From Anastatus disparis (taxonomy: Eukaryota; Arthropoda; Insecta; Hymenoptera; Eupelmidae): 64,000 bases of DNA. A program made the translations under genes and the position numbers. The stretch is taken from the NCBI GenBank assembly GCA_017163975.1, contig JAFFSR010000346.1, positions 1,860,501 to 1,924,500 on the forward strand. Direction: 5' to 3'. Within the stretch, counting starts at the first letter, position 1. Each line of letters starts with the position of its first letter. The notes under the pieces were generated by a model. The model did not search any database. It was given only the letters and a program-made list of their open reading frames with translations, and was not told the DNA's origin. Shown piece by piece: positions 25,437-36,882 of this stretch.

Positions 25437-25718
25437 TATAACGCCTTGGTGGCGATGTAGAAGTTAAGTGCAGAAGGAGACTAGGATCTAGAAATAAAGT
25501 CAGAGACTATATAAGTTAGATGTAACTTTATTAGAGAGCCAATGCGACTAAGCGCAGTGGCTGGCGGAACAAGACTGAAGTACAAGCAAGCAGTCTCGAA
25601 GCTGCTTCTTCCTCGTCTGATATGAGCCTGCGCAGAGGCGTTCTCATGTATACGCTGACATGTGTATTGGTGCGCTTACAGCGCCATACGCATACATACA
25701 AGTGTGAGTGTCCCCACA
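25437..25718 (-). repeat. 5' LTR of the 4.16-kb element
   Basis: Same 282-bp sequence as 21560-21841 with no difference noticed by eye, implying recent insertion or conversion. Its outer side abuts the CCGG target copy at 25719-25722 and the continuing repeat flank. Confidence 0.93.
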
Positions 25719-25833
25719 CCGGTATTACAGTTTTCAAATTTTATTTTATTTTTATAATTCACAATTTTTTTAAATATCTCTCTATTATAACCTTCGATTT
25801 TAATTAATGTAGAGTCTAAAATTAAAAATTATG

Positions 25834-25868
<35 letters not shown>

Positions 25869-26072
25869 GAAATATAAACTTGAAATTAATATATGGCTAA
25901 TTTTACAGCTCTTGAAATGTTACTAGGTAGTGGTAGCGATAGTAGCGATATGGACAGCGATGACAGCGATGAAACTTTATTTGAACAATCAGTCAACGAT
26001 CATGACCTGCCTATTACATCGAGAAATACCATCCCACGACGTTTGTTTTTTGATGAAATAACTCGTAATTAA

Positions 26073-26502
26073 GAGGCGGTCGGAACCAAATCGGTGACTT
26101 AGTTCGGTGATTGTAATAAATGCTTATAATAATTTATTCATTTATTTATATGGTAAAAATATAGTCATTTCCTCTAGTCATGTATATAAAGAATAATTTA
26201 AAATAGTTAAAGTCACAAAAATATACAAAATATTGTTATAAAGCGAAAAATGCCACCTAACAATCGACACGACAGTTTTTTGCATGCGGTATATGTCAAG
26301 TCAGTTTGATATTTGTAATAAATGCTTGTAATAATTTATTTACTTATTCATATGGTAAAAATATAGTCATTTCCTCTAGTCATGTATATAAAGAATAATT
26401 TGAAATAGTTTAAGCCAAAAAAAAAATACAAAATATTATCGTAAAGCGAAAAATGCTGACTCGATATATACCGCAAGTCACCGATTTGGTTCCGACCGCC
26501 TC
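26073..26502. mobile_element. TTAA MITE, family C
   Basis: TTAA at 26069-26072 and 26503-26506. Both termini read GAGGCGGTCGGAACCAAATC inward. The interior contains two related halves (TAATAAATGCTTRTAATAAT). The second copy is at 60564-60992. It sits inside the first Polinton-region ORF. Confidence 0.92.
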
Positions 26503-26506
26503 TTAA

Positions 26507-26887
26507 GGGGAGGTCACGTATCTCTGTCCTTTTCTAATCAAAGAATTAAGTTTTTTACAGAAACTAATAACTTTATCAAAAAATGAAGAGAAAGCCGCAT
26601 CTCGTAATAAAAAGAGCAATATTTTCTTTGATAAGAAAGAATTAATTTAATTGCTTCGTTTTCAAGAAAACCTTGAAAAACTTAAATCATAGAGGTTAGG
26701 GTGGACAATTTGGTTTTTCAAGGTTTTCTTAAAAACGAAGGAATAAAATGAATTTTTTCTTATAAAAGAAAATATTGCTTTTTTTGATGCGAGATGCGGC
26801 TTTCTCTTCATTTTTTGATAAAGTTATTAGTTTTTGTAAAAAAATCATTTCTTTCATTAGAAAAGGACAGAAATACGTGACCTCCTC
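26507..26887. mobile_element. TTAA MITE, family A, abutting family C
   Basis: Shares the TTAA at 26503-26506 with the preceding MITE. Its far flank is TTGA (26888-26891), a decayed TTAA. Long inverted halves as in the 18085 copy. Two independent elements have used the same target tetranucleotide. Confidence 0.9.
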
Positions 26888-27388
26888 TTGAGAAGAAAAT
26901 AGAGAAGAAAATGTTGAAATTGTAGAAGAAGAACACCAAAACGAAGAAGGAGAAAGTGTTCAAATTGTGCATGATGAAATGATTGTAGACAGCGATGGCG
27001 AAACAGTCAATGATCGGATTCCAATTGCACAGCAAGAGCGAATACAACAGGAATAAGAATCAGAATTCGAAGATAGCGAGTTTGAAGATAAAGCGCCAAA
27101 CCCGTAAATAATCAGGCCAGGTTGTCTATTGTCGCGTGTTGTGATTAATAATTATCCAGAGCTGTTCGACGCTGTTATAAGAAGTTTACATCATAATAAT
27201 CCTGAGAATGAAATAGGGTCAACAAACACAGCAGGCTCTTCGGGAAACACTCAAGAACGGTTTACTCTATTACACACATTTTATACTCAAACAACACCAT
27301 TAAGAGAAAGAGAATTTCACGTGGTAAATGGCACGCGTATGAGTTATCACTCTTGATGGAAGCATACTGGATAGACGTCTTAATGAAT

Positions 27389-27695
<307 letters not shown>

Positions 27696-28104
27696 TGATT
27701 CGGCTAGAAGAAAACGGATCTGGTAGTGTATCTGATTCTAATTCGACATCTCTGCGAGTTTATACCGAAAGAATTAGGCCTGTTCGACCAGCGCAAGAAT
27801 TGCGTTGTTTTCATACAATGGCTGAGAATCTTACATCAGCATTGTATACAGATTTGACCAGGGATTTAGCCGATCTACTAGATCAAGTACACGACAGCTT
27901 TAATGGTTTTGCAGAGGAATAATTTTTATTTTTCATTTTTTTTAGTAATAAAATTTTTAAATCTAAATACATAATGTGGTAGTACTAATAATAATAATAA
28001 TAGTAATAATAGTAATAATAATAATATTAATAATAATAATAGTATTAGTAGTAATCGTGTAATAGAAATTTTTAAAATTAAATTTTAAATAAATAAAAAT
28101 TTTA

Positions 28105-31100
28105 GATAAATTTTCAGATGCATCAGAGAGAGAAAACCAACTTGAGTCTATTTCCAATAGCACCAGTATCAGCCATGGGTATAGTAACAACATAGAGAGG
28201 GAGTCCAATGTGCATGCAAGTGAGAACGTTGATAGATATGAATATGCGGGTGAAAGCGAATCGAGTGTGAGCGAGGTAGAGAGTACCGTGTTTCAAATAG
28301 GTGGGGGTAGGGGTAGTAGTGAGGATGATTTTTCAATAAGACCTCCGGGCGTAAGATTAAATCAACAAGGGAACCATTACATAAGAAAATTCGAAATGAA
28401 TGCCACGAGATTAGTTCTTTGCATGCGTCCTCCAACGGAAAATTTTAACCCTGTTTTATGGTTAGAATTAATAATGCGGGATATTCATGCGTATTTGATA
28501 TCGTTAGGAGAAGAAAATGACTTAATAGGAATTACTGTAAAAAGTATTCACTTTAGTCACGGCCTGGCCGGAATTTCACTTAGACCGATCGTTAATTTTA
28601 ATTACGATGATTTATGGGAACTTATAAGTAATTTAACTCAAAGCAATGAAAATTTTGAAATAGACGATAGTTTTATCGTAGAGGCAACGTACGTTAATTT
28701 ACCGCATGGTACTGGTCGGAAAAACAATAAATTAAGTATAAACACATTGCATAAAAAATCGATAGTTTGTATACAAAATACAGATAATTTGTGTTTGCCG
28801 CGAGCTTTTGTTGGAGAAATGTATATAAAATATAAAAAACATGATTCTATCGATATGAAAAAAGAGTGGGTGATCATTCGCGATAGGCGTAGATCTTTGC
28901 AAAAAGAATACGCTCTTGAGCTAATAAAAAATGCTGGATTGAATATACCGATGGAAGGGTGGGGATTCCGCGGAATAGATATATTTTAAAATTGGTATAC
29001 TAGACTCGGCATTGCAATACAGGTATATGATAAAAGAAATTTCAGAAGTGGGGAAGCAGCATTTTTTAATGGTCGTGCGTTGATTGAACAATCACGAAAT
29101 AACGTGAGTTTGCAACGTGTTATAAATTTATATTACGATTCCGATAAGCACCATTATCATACTATTTTAAATGTAACCGGAGCAGCAGGTAATAGATTTT
29201 TCTACGAATTCTGCAATAAATGTTACAAATATGCAGACCAACATAGCTGTTCGAATATATGTTTAATCTGTTCTGTATCACGATTTGGAAAAAGAAAATG
29301 ATATTATCTTAAAATGTAATGAATGTCAAAGAACTTTTTTCAATAATGCTTGCTACGAAAATCATAAAAAAACGGATCATATAAAGTAAAAAATAAAAAA
29401 ATTCGAAAACTTGTTAAAGTTTGTAAAATTTGTAGTAAAGTTATCCATTTACATAGAGGTAAGCATGAATGTGGAGTTAATTGGTGCAAGCTTTGTCGAG
29501 GAAAACATTCTATTAACTAGTTATATTACATGCAGCCTCTACCGGGCAACGACTTTGAAAAAGGGAAGAAAACTCTATCTGTATTCTATGATTTAGAAAC
29601 ACAACAGGATAAAGAGTACAAAAATCATCCCACTACACGATTACACGTTCCCAACCTCTGTGTAGTACAACAAGCGTGTGATCATTGTTTAGATAATGAT
29701 GATTTATCTCAAAGATGCAATACATGTGGTATTCGGGAGTATGTATTTCAAAAAAATCCAATTAGTCAATTTTTAGATTTGTATATTCGTGAGAAAACAG
29801 TTTTTAAGCAGATCATATGTATTGCACACAATGCTGGTGGATTTGACGGGCAGTTTATGCTGAAAGAATTAGTAGAAAAATATAATCAATATCAGCTGAA
29901 GTTATTCTTAACGGACAAAATATCATTTTGTTACAATGTTGTCGAACAAAATTCATCGATAGTTTAAATTATTTCCACATAAAACTAAGAATTAACAGAA
30001 ACATTCGGCTTACCACCTAGTGCGAAAAAGGGTTACTTTCCTGTTGTTTAATACCGTCGAGAATGAAAATTACGTAGGCCCGCTGCCTGATGCACATTTT
30101 TATGTGCCTGATTCCATGTCATACCAGGAGAGAGAGAGAGCTTTTTTAAATGGTACAATTCCGAAACTTTATGCGGACGTGTATTTAGTTTTAAAAACGA
30201 AATCGTAGAATATTGTTGCATGGACGTTGAAATTTTAAGACGTGCATGTTTGGCCTTTAGAAAAATTTTCTTAGACGTAGGACGGATCTGTCCATTTACA
30301 CGTGCGACTACTATAGCAAGCGCGTAATCTCTCGTCTATAGTAAGAATTACTCATCAGCTAAAACTATTGGAATTATACCTCCTACAGACTATCGTCGTG
30401 CTGATAAACATTCTCAGAAATCAATTGAATGGCTTTTAGTCTTTGAACGAGAAATTGGTCGTGAAATTATTCATGCTGGTAGAGCACGAGAATTTATGTT
30501 GCCTGAAGGTTTTCTCGTAGACGGATTTTTACCTTTTTCATCGGAAAATCAGGATGAAAAAGGTATAGTTTTGAATATGAAGATTACACGCATGGTTGTC
30601 CCAAATGTTTTGATAAAAATCGCGATACACGCATCACTTTTGGGCATACATTTGACGAGGCTTATGAAAATACGTTCATGAAAATAAATAAAATTCGACA
30701 ATATGGGTACGAAGTTCGCTGCATATGGGAATGCGAATTCGATAAATTTAAATTTGAAAATCCTGAAATAGCCGAATACGTGTGCAATCATTCTTCGATG
30801 AGTAAAATTACGTTGAACCCTCGAGAAGCATTTTTTGGCGGAAGAACTGAAAATATAATTCCGTATTATAAAATTAAAGAAGGTGAAAAAATCAAATGCA
30901 TCGATATATGCTCCTTGTATCCTTACGTATGCAAACGTGGGCAATTTCCCGTTGGTCATCCAAAAATTTTCATCGGGGCTGAGTGTTGTGAACTAACTGG
31001 AGAAAATAATAATGATTTACAACGCGTCGAGGGTCTGGTCAAGTGTAAAGTTTTACCACCACGAAACTTGTACTTACCTTTGTTACCCGTTAAAATGCAC

Positions 31101-32038
31101 GGTCGCTTACTATTTGCTCTTTGTCGTTCTTGTTGCGAAGAGAGACGAGAAAGTGACTGTAATCACGAAAATATTTGCGAGCGTGAATTTACGGGTACTT
31201 GAGCGGCAGATGAATTACGTAAATCTATTGAACTTGGCTACCGTATAACAGAAATATATATTATATGGCAATATGAAATGACGCACTTTGATGGTATTAA
31301 TGGAGGCCTCTTTGCAGGATACGTAAATACGTTTTTAAAAATAAAACAAGAAGCAAGTGGATGGCCCAACTGGTGTGTAAACGACGAGGATGTGAAATTG
31401 CGATACTTGGACGAGTATGAAAAAAACGAAGGTATTCGATTGGATCGCGAGAAAATAGAAAAAAATGCTGGTCTCAGAGCTGTAGCAAAACTTTGCTTAA
31501 ATTCTTTTTGGGGAAAATTTGGACAGGGCAATAATTTAAAGCAAACAGAAATCGTGAAATCGCGTGAAATTCTATTAAGACTGTTAATCTCTCCTGATAA
31601 AGAAGTTACCTGTAAACGATGATATTTTATACGTAAGTTGGCAATTGAGAGAAGAAGCTGTGGAAGCATCCACTAATACAAATGTTGTCATAGCAGCATT
31701 CACAACTGCACAAGCCAGGTTAGAATTGTACAGATATATGGAAAAGCTTGATAGGCGTATTTTTCTACTGTGATTCAGATTCGTGTATTTTCGTGAAAAA
31801 GAACGGTTCAGACGAATACGAACCACCCTTGGGAAACTTATTGGGTAATATGACGGATGAATTAAGATCTTGCGAGCCAGGTACTTACATAGATACCATG
31901 ATGTCTGCGGCTCCAAAATTTTATGCTTACCATGCTGTAATACCGTTAGGAAATACTTGTGAATGTTGCAAAGTTAGAGAAATAACTTTAAATTTTAAAA
32001 ATTCATTAAAAATAAATTTTGATAGTGTTCCGTCATAA
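28105..32038 (+). pseudogene. Polinton protein-primed family B DNA polymerase, decayed
   Basis: This replicates the Polinton genome. The N-terminal part (28210-29301, one stop at 28987) has CIQNTDNLCLPRA and LNVTGAAGNRFFYEF, typical of Polinton polymerases. Two CxxC zinc-finger-like stretches follow (about 29315, 29420). Exonuclease motifs: FYDLET (29584-29601), AHNAGGFDGQF (near 29825) and YCCMD (30211-30225). Polymerase motif A is DICSLYP (30902-30922), motif B KLCLNSFWGKFG (about 31491-31526) and motif C YCDSDS (31766-31783; YxDTDS is usual). Stops and frameshifts occur near 29290, 29500, 29950, 30010, 30210, 30330, 30590, 31200 and 31620-31770. The frame ends at 32038, where an unrelated segment begins, and the C-terminal thumb region was not found. 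Clearly non-functional. Confidence 0.93.
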
Positions 32039-32039
32039 C

Positions 32040-32697
32040 AAAGGAATATGGTGCGTGCCTTTCACGGTGTTTTTTTGATTGTCGCGTTGAACGCGTGCTA
32101 ACTCCCTATTGGCTGTTCTATCGATTCAAGAAGCCATTTAGGGCGCTCACTCCTTTGTTCAGTTTTTGGGCGGCATGAGTGGAGGAGGGGGGGCGCGGAA
32201 AGATTTGTATTGCTTCTGATGGTTCGAGTCAGTATTCTCCCGACGCTGCATCGAGCAAGACCTGATCATCGTTTGTCAACACACATACACACGCGGCGGT
32301 CTATTTTGCATCGAGCACACCGTGAGTATTTCTTTATTCTCTTTCATATCTCTTTCCCTAATAAGGGTACATGAGTGACGAGCCCTTGTGCACAATCTTG
32401 CTCGTCCTCGTAAATCACTACTCTACACTCGATACCTAGCTCTAAGCATTAGCTTAGCATTAACGACGCGGGTTGCTTAAAGAGCAACCCCGACGCGGAG
32501 ATCACTGGCAAACGCCAGTAATCTCCCAGGAGGGTACCTTTGTTACCCATCACGAACACATACTTGCTCTGCATCACACGTAGTTCGTCACGCACACTCA
32601 TAAGAACACACACACACACATACACACCGTGGAGAAACACAGAATAATCCGTGTCTCACCCCACTACTCATTCTTTATATCCGTTATATGTTTAACA
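32040..32697. other. GC-richer insert with consecutive hairpins, unidentified
   Basis: It interrupts the polymerase region and is much less AT-rich than its surroundings. At 32465-32555 there are back-to-back inverted repeats: GGGTTGCT/AGCAACCC, ACTGGC/GCCAGT, and a weaker GGGTAC/GTTACCC pair. CACACA tracts occur near 32610. A minus-strand open frame of 63 codons here shows no homology that I recognise. It could be a solo LTR or a leader segment of an unknown element, but no ends were found. Confidence 0.4.
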
Positions 32698-32701
32698 TTA
32701 A

Positions 32702-33085
32702 CGGCAGGCCGGAGTAGAACCTGATACCGACCGAGTAACAATTGAGTTGTTTGTTATTTACTCGAGTATTAATCGGTGTATCTTCAAAATAAAGGTTGAT
32801 CGCAATAGATATTATTATTATGAATATCTCTGCACAAGAAAAAAAAAATCTACCGATTTGTTTTTGAGAAAAGTAAGGAACGCCGAAGTAAAAGATTATG
32901 TTTATAATATTTTCGCGTTCCTTACTTTTCTCAAAAACAAAGCGATAGATTTTTTTTTCTTGTGCATAAATATTTGTAATAATAATATCTATTGCGCTTA
33001 ACCTTCAATTTGCAGATACACCGATTAATACTTGAGTAAATAACAAAAATGCCAATTAGACAAGGACAGCGAATCCGGCCTGCTC
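32702..33085. mobile_element. TTAA MITE, family B
   Basis: TTAA at 32698-32701 and 33086-33089. The left end is CGGCAGGCCGGAGTAG and the right end, read inward, is GAGCAGGCCGGATTCG. The interior is palindromic: GTTTTTGAGAAAAGTAAGGA pairs with its complement around 32910. The same 384-bp length is seen in the inverted copy at 51451-51834. Confidence 0.92.
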
Positions 33086-33089
33086 TTAA

Positions 33090-33239
33090 GGGAAATATTA
33101 TAATTATCGATGTATTGGATTCAAAATAAAAATAAAGGTTAAAGGCAAGATTTACGTTGAGCCAAATTAATAAATTATTCTTTCTACCATCCTATATGAT
33201 CTGTGACGCTTCAGATAGTATTAAAATGCTCATAGACGA
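33090..33239 (+). repeat. 150-bp segment duplicated inversely at 51299-51446
   Basis: The sequence immediately right of the MITE (GGGAAATATTATAATTATCG ... CTCATAGACGA) is present as its reverse complement at 51299-51446, again next to a family B MITE. No protein motif was identified in it. Confidence 0.85.
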
Positions 33240-33780
33240 AGTATTCGCGAGAAATCAATTTTCAATGATTCCAATCTATTCCATTATAAATATCAATTCC
33301 AATTGATCACTTTACCACGAAGTCATAACAAAAAAAGAATTTAAAACTTGTAGCGTTGTCTTGAAAAAAAGGCGATATGTTTCTCTATCGTTTTCTCTTT
33401 CTTTCAGTTATAAGAGTAAAACAACGTAAATTATACAAACATTAAATAAAAAGAAAAAAAATGTTTTCATATAATCTAACCTATTTTTATAAATGATCCA
33501 ATGCATTATTTTTTGTTAACAATCATCGAAAGATCTTAACAATACGCTAATACCCCGCGGTGATTAGCTTATTCTTTTTTATTAAGCTAATTAACGCGGG
33601 AAATATGCTTATTCCCGCATATGTGTTGAATAAGCTAATAAAAACAGGTGTGCCCGCGCCGCCGCCGCCGCCCACCCCCTCTACATCACAATCTAACAAC
33701 TTCAAAAAATAAAAAATAATATAAAGAAGGCTTTCAACATAAAAAGTATAAAACTATGCCTTCTGTATTCAATATTAAAA
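33240..33780. other. AT-rich stretch before the ATPase, with a GCC tract
   Basis: The polymerase C-terminus would be expected nearby but was not recognised. GATTAGCTTATTC pairs with AAGCTAATTAACGC around 33575 in an imperfect hairpin. A short (GCC)n tract lies at 33657-33672. Nothing else supportable. Confidence 0.45.
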
Positions 33781-34441
33781 ATGGATACACGATGGAAACA
33801 TCCCTTTACGTGTATAATTTTGGGGCCTACTATGTGTGGGAAAACTGTTTTTGTAAAGCGATTTCTCTCTAGTTTGCCACAAATGTGCAATGTGAATTTT
33901 TAGCGTATTCTCTTTTATTACGCCGAGTGGCAAGAAGCATATCGTAGCGAGTTTTAAGTTGGTGGTAATCAACGCATCGAATTTCGAGAAGGCTTACCGC
34001 AAGCTACAGACTTCCAATGACAATGATAAGAGAAAATTACTCATACTCGACGATCTGATGCGCGAATCATCGAATAATACAGTACTTGATTTATTCACAA
34101 AAGGTTGTCATCATAAAAATATCAGTGTCATTTTCATCACGCAAAATATTTTTCATAGGGGACCAAATCAGCGCGATTTATCATTGAATTCAAATTATAT
34201 TGTGTTGTTCAAAAATCCGAGAGATCGCGTGCAAATACAATTTCTCGCTCGACAAGTTTACCCTGAGGATCCAAAATTCTTGCAAGAAGCCTACATCGAT
34301 GCCTGTAGTAAACCATTTAGCTATCTTTTATTAGATTTGAAACAAGATATTTCAGATAAGTTTCGCTTTCGTACCGACATATTTTACGATGACAAGTTGC
34401 ACTATGCTTATGTGCCTAAATTTTCATCGAGATTCAGGTAA
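33781..34441 (+). pseudogene. A32-type genome-packaging ATPase (FtsK/HerA class)
   Basis: This class drives genome packaging in Polinton-like viruses. ATG at 33781. Walker A GPTMCGKT is at 33823-33846, followed by FYYAEWQEAY. Walker B LLILDDLM is near 34037-34060 and the sensor stretch SVIFITQNIFHRG lies about 25 residues later. The total span of about 220 codons matches Polinton ATPases. Defects: in-frame stops near 33901 and 33955, and a frameshift between about 34000 and 34030. All nucleotide-binding motifs are still recognisable. Confidence 0.92.
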
Positions 34442-34499
34442 GCATGAAGAAATAAAAAGAAAGAAGCATCCGTAATGGAGAAGCAATCTTCAAATAGCG

Positions 34500-34951
34500 A
34501 TGGCTGAGGCAACATCAATGAGCCCATCCGAAACAAAAAGAAAACCAGGAGGAGAAAAAGTTCCATCAAGTCTAGCACCTGCTGTACGCCTGGGAAATTA
34601 TATTCAAAAAAGCACGTTGCACTTTTAAATGCTCTGAGTCACGCTGATAGTCAACAGCGCTCAGCTTTAATTCGTACAGCCGATAAAAATCTCATAAAGT
34701 GTATTTGCGAGTGTGCCCTGAATGTATTGCAAGGTGTTGTAAAATTAAAAACTCATGAACAAAACCGTTAAAAAAAACACAAAACTGTTTTAAGAAAATT
34801 AGTAAAAAGTAGAAGAAGAACAGCTGGTGGAGCTGTAGCTTGGAAAGCTAAAAAACTTACTATAATTCAGAGTGGTGGTTCTTTTTTACCATTTCTATTG
34901 GCTCCACTGATAAGTAGAATTTTTTCAAAATTTTTAAGAAACAAAAATTAA
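34500..34951 (+). pseudogene. Small conserved Polinton ORF with basic linker and hydrophobic C-terminus
   Basis: After ATG 34500 and one apparent frameshift near 34590-34610, the frame contains LIKCICECALNVLQG, a Lys/Arg-rich segment (KLVKSRRRTAG), then QSGGSFLPFLLAPLISRIF near the end (stop at 34949-34951). An ORF with this arrangement is familiar beside the ATPase in animal Polintons and adintoviruses, where I know of no assigned function. An in-frame TAA occurs near 34769. The C-terminus could associate with membrane or capsid, but that is inference. Confidence 0.6.
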
Positions 34952-34977
34952 TTTTTTTTCAAGTAAAACAAAAAATT

Positions 34978-35753
34978 ATGGAACGCGCTCGAAAAATGGT
35001 CATTGTCCCCGAAAAAACTTTGGAACAAATACAAGGTTTTTCGCAGCAGCAGCAGCAGTGAGGAATTGTGCCTATAATTAATTCTACGACAAATAGCACA
35101 ACTGAAAACATTAAAAAAACTATAAAGACACCTGGTGATAATTTAACACGACTTGAATCGGAAATGTATATAAAATTATTAATTCTAAAAGTTTTAGAAG
35201 TGAGCGAAAAAAGTGTAAAAATTATTTGCAAGTTTTGAGGCGTTATTTATTTTTCAAAGATTACGAACGTATGGATGATGGTGAAATTGTTTGAGATAAT
35301 GACGAAATCGAAGCTACACTGACATCTTTAACAGAAGAAAAAATACTCGATAACGTGCCTAAAATTTATGCTAGAGAAGTACGACTTTTACTAAAACATT
35401 GGCGAACTTTTGAATCAGATCGATTAAAATGGTATAGTACTGGAAGCGTTATCGTAGATGGAAAACTTATACCACGGTCTAACATAGTAGAATTGCTTAA
35501 CGATGTTTTGCAAAAGAAAAAGAATAAGATCAAGGAGGATGACGAAGTGCCTATTGGTAGATTTGAATTTGCAAACTTTATTGGGAGTTCAAAAACCCCT
35601 AATCATCTAATCGGAAACACGGAAATTCTAAAAATTGCTAATAGGCTAACGTCTCCTTTAAATACTGCTGAACGAAAAATGTTATCACCAGTTTTTACTC
35701 CACCCGTAACGAGACATGCTGCTAAGAAAAAGTGTCTCAAAGCGAACCTATGA
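34978..35753 (+). pseudogene. Conserved Polinton ORF of unknown function
   Basis: Begins MERARKMVIVPEKTLEQIQ, then a Gln run (CAG repeat, 35045-35059) and a stop. A PGDNLTRLESEMY motif follows and the frame shifts near 35180. It continues through KNYLQVLRRYLFF, a stop at 35292, and an open part (35355-35753) with LLLKHWRTFESDRLKWYSTG and IPRSNIVELLNDV. The order of motifs (GxxLxRLDxEM, LxRYL, GxxIPxSNIVxLIND) matches an ORF family often adjacent to Polinton capsid and ATPase genes. Its role is unknown to me. It overlaps the integrase ORF start by about 20 bp. Confidence 0.6.
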
Positions 35754-36874
35754 AGAGAATGTCTTTGGAAAATCAGTATTACGACCCTTCGCACGAAGCA
35801 GGTTATGCAGGAGCGCGAAATTTAATACGTGTAAATATAAAAGGTAAATCATTAAAAAACAGAGAAAAAGAGCAAAAACGAATACATGAGTGGCTCAATA
35901 ATCAAGATGCTTATACTCTTCACCGTCCTGTAGGAAAAAAATTTCCTAGATTACACTATAATGTAACTAACGTGGATGAAGTTTGGGAAACAGATTTGTG
36001 TCAGCTAACAAGTCTTAAAAAAGAAAATGACGGTTATTCGTATTCACTAGTAGTCATTGACGTGCTCAGTAAGTATGCATGGGTAGAACCACTAAGGGAT
36101 AAAAAAGCGCATACTATATCAGCTGCATTAGAGAAGATTCTTAAGCGAGCCAATGGTCGTACGTCTGTTTACTGACAAACTGATAAAGGTAAAGAATTTA
36201 TTGGTGCAGGTTTGCAAAATACTCTTAAAAAATACGACTTACAGTTTAGAGCGGCAAAAAATCCGGACATTAAGGAGGCAGTGGTAGACCGTCTTATACG
36301 AACTCTCAAAGAACATGTTTGGAGATATTTCACACATCGCAATACACATAGGTACATCGATGTAATACAAAAGATAGTTTATGCATACAACAATACAGTA
36401 CATTCAAGTATAAAGATGAAATCTTCAGAGGTTAATTTATATAACGCAGCTGAGGCACGAGCGAATTCACAGAGGCGCGCTCTTTAGCAAAGAAAAAATC
36501 AAAGGCAAATAAAAGACCGTAAATACGAGGTTGGTGACTACGTGAGGATCAGTCGCTCTAAGGGAACCTTTGCGAAAGGATTAGAGAAGAATTATAGCGA
36601 GGAAGTATTTAAAGTTAAACGCTTTTCTATCAGGCAAAATCTTTATATCTACGAGTTACAAGATTTGCAAGAAGAGGACATTGACGGTTTCTTTTATACA
36701 GAAAAATTGGCTCCTGTAGGATTACAACGACTGCTGGAAGATAAAAATTTTAAGATTGGACGCATTCTTCGGACCAAAGGAAGCGGAAATAAAAAACAGC
36801 TATTTGTAAAATGGAAAGGGTATCCAGATAAATTTAATTCTTGGATAAAAGCATCAGATGTTGAAAGAATTTAA
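35732..36874 (+). pseudogene. Polinton retroviral-type integrase with chromodomain
   Basis: This DDE(D) recombinase inserts Polinton DNA. The whole gene stays in one frame, with stops only at 36173-36175 and 36485-36487. The N-terminal part has YYDPSHEAGYAG. The first catalytic Asp is in ETDLCQL (codon 35992) and the second in QTDKGKEF (codon 36182). The third acidic position reads VVDRLIRTLKEHVWRYF, with Asp (GAC 36287-36289) where the family has Glu. The core ends in the AYNNTVHSS region. A chromodomain follows (GRILRTKGSGNKKQLFVKWK, about 36757-36860), which may guide insertion to chromatin. It is the best-preserved large gene of the element, yet inactive. Confidence 0.93.
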
Positions 36875-36882
36875 AAATAAGG

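Larger units (their letters stand above)
21560..25718 (-). mobile_element. Young non-autonomous LTR retrotransposon
   Basis: Two 282-bp LTRs (21560-21841 and 25437-25718) look identical by eye. The element is flanked by CCGG on both sides (21556-21559, 25719-25722). Read on the minus strand each LTR begins TGTGGGGACACTC and ends GGCGTTATA. Two bases inside the 5' LTR (plus coordinates 25422-25434) lies a primer-binding site TGGTGACCCCGAC. A polypurine tract GGGGGGGAGTGA abuts the 3' LTR (21842-21853). No gag, protease, reverse transcriptase or integrase frame is present in 3.6 kb, so it must depend on another element. A 4-bp target duplication suggests, without proving, Gypsy-type integration. 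Confidence 0.93.

Noticed and set aside
32747..33001. 84-codon frame, nearly repeated at 52051-52284
   Set aside because: It lies wholly in the family B MITE. Similarity between copies reflects the transposon, not protein conservation.
33331..33420. Possible polymerase C-terminal fragment (VVLKKRRY-like)
   Set aside because: Too short and weak to distinguish from chance in AT-rich sequence.
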